Assembly: GCA_024275635.1 (NCBI GenBank)
Contig: JAJRYT010000209.1
Span: 1-36,636 of the forward strand
Origin: Chloroflexota bacterium
GTDB lineage: Bacteria; Chloroflexota; Anaerolineae; Promineifilales; Promineifilaceae
DNA: 36,636 nt
Direction: 5' to 3'
The notes beneath the pieces are model-generated. The model did no database searches. It saw only the letters and a list, made by a program, of their open reading frames with translations, and was not told the origin of the DNA. The stretch's first letter is position 1. Each line of letters starts with the position of its first letter. Below are positions 32,962 through 36,636 of the stretch, one piece after another. Both the position numbers and the translations under genes were made by a program.

Positions 32962-33204
32962 TCACAGCCCCATTAGAATTTGGAAAGTGATGAAAGCGAC
33001 CGTGATGAACAGCAGCGCGTAAGCCAGCCGCCGCGCCCAGAATGATTGTTGTAAGGAACGGCCGTGCGCCTGATGATACTGCTGACCAACCGCCAATTCC
33101 CGCACATTCTCCGGCATGTACCCTTTGACCCGCCGCAGCCACCACGCCCGGCGGCAGTAAACGTAATTGCCAATTTCACTTGCCCGAATATATTTATAGC
33201 TCAT
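32962..33204 (-). CDS. Cas4-like nuclease, N-terminal half, membrane anchored
   Basis: 80 residues. RASEIGNYVYCRRAWWL carries the first cluster cysteine (Cys17) as in Cas4/Dna2-type nucleases, and GQQYHQAHG gives the motif I His (44). Basic residues (ARR) then a helix (about 58-79) give a cytosolic N-terminus. The stop is 5 bp before the ATG of the C-terminal half, in another frame. Both halves would put their folded parts in the cytoplasm, with the gene break falling in the outside loop of a two-helix hairpin. No Shine-Dalgarno is seen; the promoter at 33212-33241 would give a nearly leaderless mRNA. A +2 frameshift joining the halves is an alternative. Confidence 0.78.
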   Translation of the reverse strand: MSYKYIRASEIGNYVYCRRAWWLRRVKGYMPENVRELAVGQQYHQAHGRSLQQSFWARRLAYALLFITVAFITFQILMGL

Positions 33205-33211
33205 ATGTTCT

Positions 33212-33241
33212 AATTTACATCAGAGTAAGCCAAATTGTCAA
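33212..33241 (-). promoter_or_regulatory. Promoter of the split nuclease, possibly leaderless
   Basis: On the minus strand TTGACA (33241-33236), 18-bp spacer, TG then TAAATT (33217-33212). Seven bases separate the -10 from the ATG at 33204, so transcription should begin at or next to the start codon. Confidence 0.55.
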
Positions 33242-33320
33242 GATAAATACGACTAATTTTCCAAACTGCTAATGAGAAAATGATGATACGACGATAGGGT
33301 AGGAAGCTTTAACCGGCCTT

Positions 33321-36056
33321 CTATTTGCGCGCGCGAACAATAAAAATCCCTTCAAAAGCAGGGAGGCGGCCATTTATACGCTCCTCCAACAAGGCAAAAT
33401 CCAGATACAAATCAACAAACGCCGCCAACCGTCGCCGATTCTGTTCGATCAATTGCGCCCGATCTTGAGGATTTTCTTCATCTACCATATGCAGCAATCC
33501 CACGATTTGCGCCAATGAATGAGAACGAACACGCGCCCGCGCTCGTACAATTTCTTTATCCAGAAGAGAAGCTGCATCCCGCGCCTTGTGCCGGGTATTG
33601 CTAATGGCCCGGATAAGCTCTGGATTCATCACTACATTCCGATTGTGCGCCAAACCTAAAGCATATTCAAAATTACGCCCAATTTGCCGCCCAATCTCCC
33701 TGGCGCGTTCTACGTCAAGCGCTCGATCCAAATCTTTTTGCAGCGCCTCAACCAGTTCCACTACACTATCCAGATCAATATCTCGCGCCTGGGAAATATC
33801 CAGACTCTCCGCTCGTTTCACAGCGTCATTCAAAATATTATCCAGGTGATGCGCCTGGGCAGAGCTTATCCGGTCGCGCGCCCGCTGTAAATCATGGAGT
33901 TGCGCCCTGATTTCCAGGCCCGGCTCCCGATCCAAATCAAACAGCATGAAGCGGCGGCGGCGCGCCCGCGTGGCAATCAGGTCTTGAGCGCGGTCTAACG
34001 TCGCCTCCATCTCTTCTGGACGGTCATCCAAATCCCAATCATACAAAATCCGCTGCTGAAGCTGGCGGCTCATGGTTTGTATTTTGGCTGAATCAGTGAA
34101 CTCAAAACGGGTACATTTGTAATCTTGCCCATCGGCATACCAATAGCCAATCTCGTCCATGCTGTCGCCGCGGGCGCTGCTTTGTTGGGCGATGTGTTCT
34201 CGCTCATCCACACGCGGCAAGCGGTAATGCCATTCATTGCCTGTCTCTCGCCGTGTCAGCCAGTCACAAAAAGCTTGCACATCCGATGGGCGAACCCCAA
34301 TGATTGGCATCCGGCCCTGCCCGGTTGGGAACCGGGCTGCGGCCCAATGATCGGGCAAATAATAGTTGGCATAAGCTGATTCTTCATCCAAAAAAATCTG
34401 ATATTCGGCATATGTGATGAAGGCGCTGTCAATGTATTTATCTTCGTCTACTCGCACCAGGCGTCGTAACCGTAGTGTAAGAAACACTTCAGCAGCCAGG
34501 TGACGAACATCCGGGCGTTCATGGTCTACGCTTTGGGCCAATTTATCAAAGATAGTCCGCAGTTCCGGTTTCACTTCGCGGGCCTCGTCCAGGCACTCCA
34601 TGGCCAGGGTCAGGGCAACGACGGAGGGTTTTTTGCGGGTCAGGCACGCTTTAATGATGTTGGTGGCATCGGCCTGTGCCGCGTATAAACGGATTGTTTC
34701 GTGCCACCAGCCGTCTTCAACATGCTGCACCAAGCCTGGTTCTAGTTTTTGATCGCGCACATGGACGGCCGCCAAATATTCCTGAAAGGTTAGGTGGGCA
34801 AATCCATAAAAACCGGCTTCCCGCTCAACCAGTAAACCGCTTGTATTCTCGACCGTTTTTAAGAAAGCGGAGACAGCGCCTGGCTGTTCGACAACTTCGG
34901 CGCCAACAACCCGCCGCAGTGATTTTTCTATGGCCTGGACGGCTTCTGCTTCGGGTATTTCCCGTTTTCTGTGGCGCATCATGTAGAAGGCCATTGTTTC
35001 CAAAACGCGCTGTTTTTGGGGCGGGGTAAGTTCATAGGTAATGCCCTTAGCTTGCTGGCGTTTGCCGAGTAAGACTTCGATGATTTCTGAATAGAGTTCT
35101 ACGCGGCGGCCAGGCAGACTGCTGCGGTAACGGTGTACGGTGGCGATCATGGTAAGCAGGAGGGGATTGACGGCCATGTCGAGCAGGACATGGGTTTGCC
35201 GCAGCCGCCATAATAAATCTTCGGCGCCGTTGCGGGCGTCCATGCGCACGCCGGGATCGTCGCGTTGGGCGCTCATAATTTCGTTGGCCAGATACCAGTT
35301 GTGAACGAATTGTTGGACTTGTTCGATGGTAAACGGCCGTACTTCCAACACGGTCACATTATGCAGTGGGTTACTGCGGTAGCCAAAGGGGCGCGACGTG
35401 ATGAGGAAACGGTTACGGCCGTAATTTTCAATCTGCCGATCAACCCAATCCACAACGCGCCGGCGCAGGTCTGGATTGGCTACTTCATCCAGGCCATCGA
35501 ACATAACCAGGCACTGCCCTTTTTGCAGATGGAGCGCCAGCCAATCATCAGGGAATTCAATATCCCAACGGGCTAACCGCGACTCGGCCGCCGTTACCAG
35601 GGAGTAGTGCGGGTTCTTGTCTATCGCTTCGGCATGATCACGTAAAAACAGAAGAATGGGCAGCTTTTTCAACTGTTTGACCGATTCTGGCGCAGCCTTC
35701 CCAGCGGCCAGGATTAAAGTCAGATGTTTCAGGAGGGTTGTCTTCCCACTGCCGGGCGGGCCAAGAATGACCAGGGAGTGTTCCGACATCTGTTTGTCAG
35801 CGAGGTAATCCAAAAGCCCGTGCCTCCTTTCATCCAGTGACTTGGGCATAGGACGTATGGGATCTGTAGAGGCGCGAAAGCTTGCTTGTGGCCCTAAACT
35901 AAGATGGACAAATACCTGCTCTAGTTCCAGGGTAAATGTTCCCTGGGTTGTCAGCCCTTTGACATCGAAGTTACGATGCCGATAGCTTAGGTAGTCCAGG
36001 TATTGTTTCCGATATGTCCGGTCAGGGAAAACTCTGTTCAGTAGGCGTTCGTGCAT
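33321..36056 (-). CDS. NACHT-type STAND NTPase with FGE-sulfatase-like domain
   Basis: 911 residues, cytoplasmic. Residues 1-90 are an unassigned N-terminal region. The NACHT NTPase has Walker A GPPGSGKT (99-106), Walker B LVMFDGLDEV (183-192) and FLITSRPFGY (217-226), then the winged-helix part with FAHLTFQEYLAA (419-430). Residues about 540-645 resemble the FGE-sulfatase/SUMF1 fold (FITYAEYQIFLDEES, MPIIGVRPSDVQAFCDWL, YRLPRVDERE). The last 260 residues are charged helices rich in Arg/Asp. Bacterial NACHT proteins sense phage and trigger defence; the FGE-like part could be sensor or effector. GGAG about eight bases upstream of the ATG. It is 116 bp upstream of the split Cas4-like nuclease, same strand. 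Confidence 0.85.
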   Translation of the reverse strand: MHERLLNRVFPDRTYRKQYLDYLSYRHRNFDVKGLTTQGTFTLELEQVFVHLSLGPQASFRASTDPIRPMPKSLDERRHGLLDYLADKQMSEHSLVILGPPGSGKTTLLKHLTLILAAGKAAPESVKQLKKLPILLFLRDHAEAIDKNPHYSLVTAAESRLARWDIEFPDDWLALHLQKGQCLVMFDGLDEVANPDLRRRVVDWVDRQIENYGRNRFLITSRPFGYRSNPLHNVTVLEVRPFTIEQVQQFVHNWYLANEIMSAQRDDPGVRMDARNGAEDLLWRLRQTHVLLDMAVNPLLLTMIATVHRYRSSLPGRRVELYSEIIEVLLGKRQQAKGITYELTPPQKQRVLETMAFYMMRHRKREIPEAEAVQAIEKSLRRVVGAEVVEQPGAVSAFLKTVENTSGLLVEREAGFYGFAHLTFQEYLAAVHVRDQKLEPGLVQHVEDGWWHETIRLYAAQADATNIIKACLTRKKPSVVALTLAMECLDEAREVKPELRTIFDKLAQSVDHERPDVRHLAAEVFLTLRLRRLVRVDEDKYIDSAFITYAEYQIFLDEESAYANYYLPDHWAAARFPTGQGRMPIIGVRPSDVQAFCDWLTRRETGNEWHYRLPRVDEREHIAQQSSARGDSMDEIGYWYADGQDYKCTRFEFTDSAKIQTMSRQLQQRILYDWDLDDRPEEMEATLDRAQDLIATRARRRRFMLFDLDREPGLEIRAQLHDLQRARDRISSAQAHHLDNILNDAVKRAESLDISQARDIDLDSVVELVEALQKDLDRALDVERAREIGRQIGRNFEYALGLAHNRNVVMNPELIRAISNTRHKARDAASLLDKEIVRARARVRSHSLAQIVGLLHMVDEENPQDRAQLIEQNRRRLAAFVDLYLDFALLEERINGRLPAFEGIFIVRARK

Positions 36057-36293
36057 GGGTCAAGCTCCAGCGGGATCAGTATCTATTACAGCCATTCTTT
36101 TTTAATCACATACGAACTTGCTTACAACTGGATTGTATAAGCAACGGTCAAACATGACCACGCAGCCTTTCTGAAGATCGGCATCTTTTAGGCAGGAATG
36201 ATCTGCTATTACCTTACCCTGTGCCCATCCATTATACATGGTTTGTTAAAACGGCCGTATATGTTCTAGCTCTTTGGAATCTCGCAGGATTCG
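36057..36293. other. Intergenic region upstream of the NACHT gene
   Basis: No gene seen. Likely holds the promoter of the NACHT gene; one ACGGCCGT octamer at 36251. Confidence 0.5.
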
Positions 36294-36338
36294 ACCGTGT
36301 TACCGTATTACCGTATTACGTGTTACGTATTGCGTAAG
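36294..36338. repeat. Octad/heptad array of ACCGTATT-type units
   Basis: Units ACCGTGTT, ACCGTATT, ACCGTATT (8 bp) then ACGTGTT, ACGTATT, GCGTAAG (7 bp). The unit resembles the reverse complement of the ACGGAAT-type heptads at 24093-24176. Confidence 0.65.
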
Positions 36339-36407
36339 GTCTCTCCGGATACGTAGTACACAATATATCCTGTCAACCCCGCCAATTCCTGAAGAGCCTA
36401 TGTTCTT

Positions 36408-36618
36408 AGCTCGACTTTGTACATTCCTAACAGATTGCTTCCAAACCGTACTCGACCGCGTGGGTTTGTATTCAAATAATATTTGCATGTCACTCTTTTA
36501 TGCGATGTTCAAATATTCGTACTCGAGTAAAGTTGCATTGACTAAAATCAGATTCTCACTCTGGTTACAAAATTATCTGGAAATATTTCTGATTTCGAAT
36601 TTTGTACAAAGTCGAGCT
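36408..36618. mobile_element. MITE-like element with 16-bp terminal inverted repeats
   Basis: AGCTCGACTTTGTACA (36408-36423) and its exact reverse complement (36603-36618) bound a 211-bp AT-rich stretch without a credible gene. A TA dinucleotide lies at or next to both ends. This is the form of a non-autonomous transposable element (MITE). No transposase is in the window to identify its family. Confidence 0.55.
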
Positions 36619-36636
36619 TAGGGTTCGTTCAAAATT

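Larger units (their letters stand above)
1232..36258. repeat. Dispersed highly iterated palindrome ACGGCCGT (48 copies)
   Basis: I counted 48 exact octamers, for example at 1232, 3362, 3853, 3955, 4327, 9122, 12126, 12396, 12533, 19436, 19522, 28578, 31974, 35333 and 36251. About 18 are extended to AACGGCCGTT. They occur in genes on both strands, in all frames, and between genes. About 0.6 would be expected for a random 8-mer. It resembles cyanobacterial HIP1 in behaviour. Confidence 0.93.

Noticed and set aside
33321..36056. The FGE-like domain as a target of a diversity-generating retroelement
   Set aside because: FGE/C-type-lectin folds are common targets, but there is no reverse transcriptase or template repeat in the window and the domain is not at the C-terminus.
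36274..36621. A 115-codon frame at the right end
   Set aside because: It runs through the octad array and the MITE-like element, and the translation has no recognisable domain.

Overview
The window looks like a chromosomal segment of a Chloroflexota bacterium, probably Anaerolineae- or Ardenticatenia-like. This is an inference: it rests on the style of the cytochrome bc gene set, stand-alone DUF2344 and egghead-like glycosyltransferase genes, HExxH and CHAT proteins of types I associate with that phylum, frequent GTG/TTG starts, and a very strong over-use of the palindrome ACGGCCGT (48 exact copies counted by hand). There is one tRNA gene, no rRNA, no CRISPR array and no intact transposase.

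Layout. 1-3.7 kb: an A-type Fe-S assembly protein (minus), an ArsR-type regulator with a clear promoter and operator, the internally deleted remnant of the MFS transporter it overlapped, and aspS. 3.8-7.7 kb: a protein built of two ribosomal L7/L12 C-terminal-like domains, then on the minus strand a LysM/M23-like lipoprotein and an egghead-like membrane glycosyltransferase. 7.9-11.2 kb: a respiratory cytochrome bc unit (cytochrome b, Tat-exported Rieske protein, triheme cytochrome c) behind four 11-bp direct repeats resembling a PhoB/OmpR-type site. 11.2-15.6 kb: a DUF2344 protein, a NAGPA-type lipoprotein, a His-rich small protein with a PadR regulator and a 34-bp perfect palindromic operator, a DsbA-like thioredoxin, tRNA-Ser(CGA) and tadA. 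15.7-20 kb: tryptophanase, an amidohydrolase and an McrB-like AAA+ protein without McrC. 20.3-24 kb: signal peptidase I, a small zinc-ribbon protein, a nucleotidyltransferase, an unknown protein with a possible internal duplication, and a receiver-ParA fusion. 24.2-29.1 kb (minus): a CHAT caspase-like protease with a RiPP-leader-like N-terminus, translationally coupled to a three-helix membrane protein, a second small membrane protein, and a membrane-anchored HExxH peptidase. 29.6-32.3 kb: purA and purB, overlapping by 4 bp. 32.4-36.1 kb (minus): a Cas4-like nuclease split into two membrane-anchored halves, next to a NACHT NTPase with an FGE-sulfatase-like domain. The last 230 bp hold a MITE-like element.

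Two themes stand out. First, housekeeping genes are interspersed with conflict- or defence-type genes (McrB-like, CHAT plus membrane protein, NACHT-FGE, split Cas4-like nuclease). The NACHT/split-nuclease pair and the CHAT/three-TM pair are the best candidates for undescribed systems. Second, the intergenic space is full of small repeats: seven arrays with 7- or 8-bp period, mostly at gene 3' ends; paired palindromes with a CCTCC...GGAGG core in 5' leaders; two copies of a TTTCCCCGGAAAC hairpin; and a 20-bp tandem repeat that carries the ribosome-binding site of the CHAT operon.
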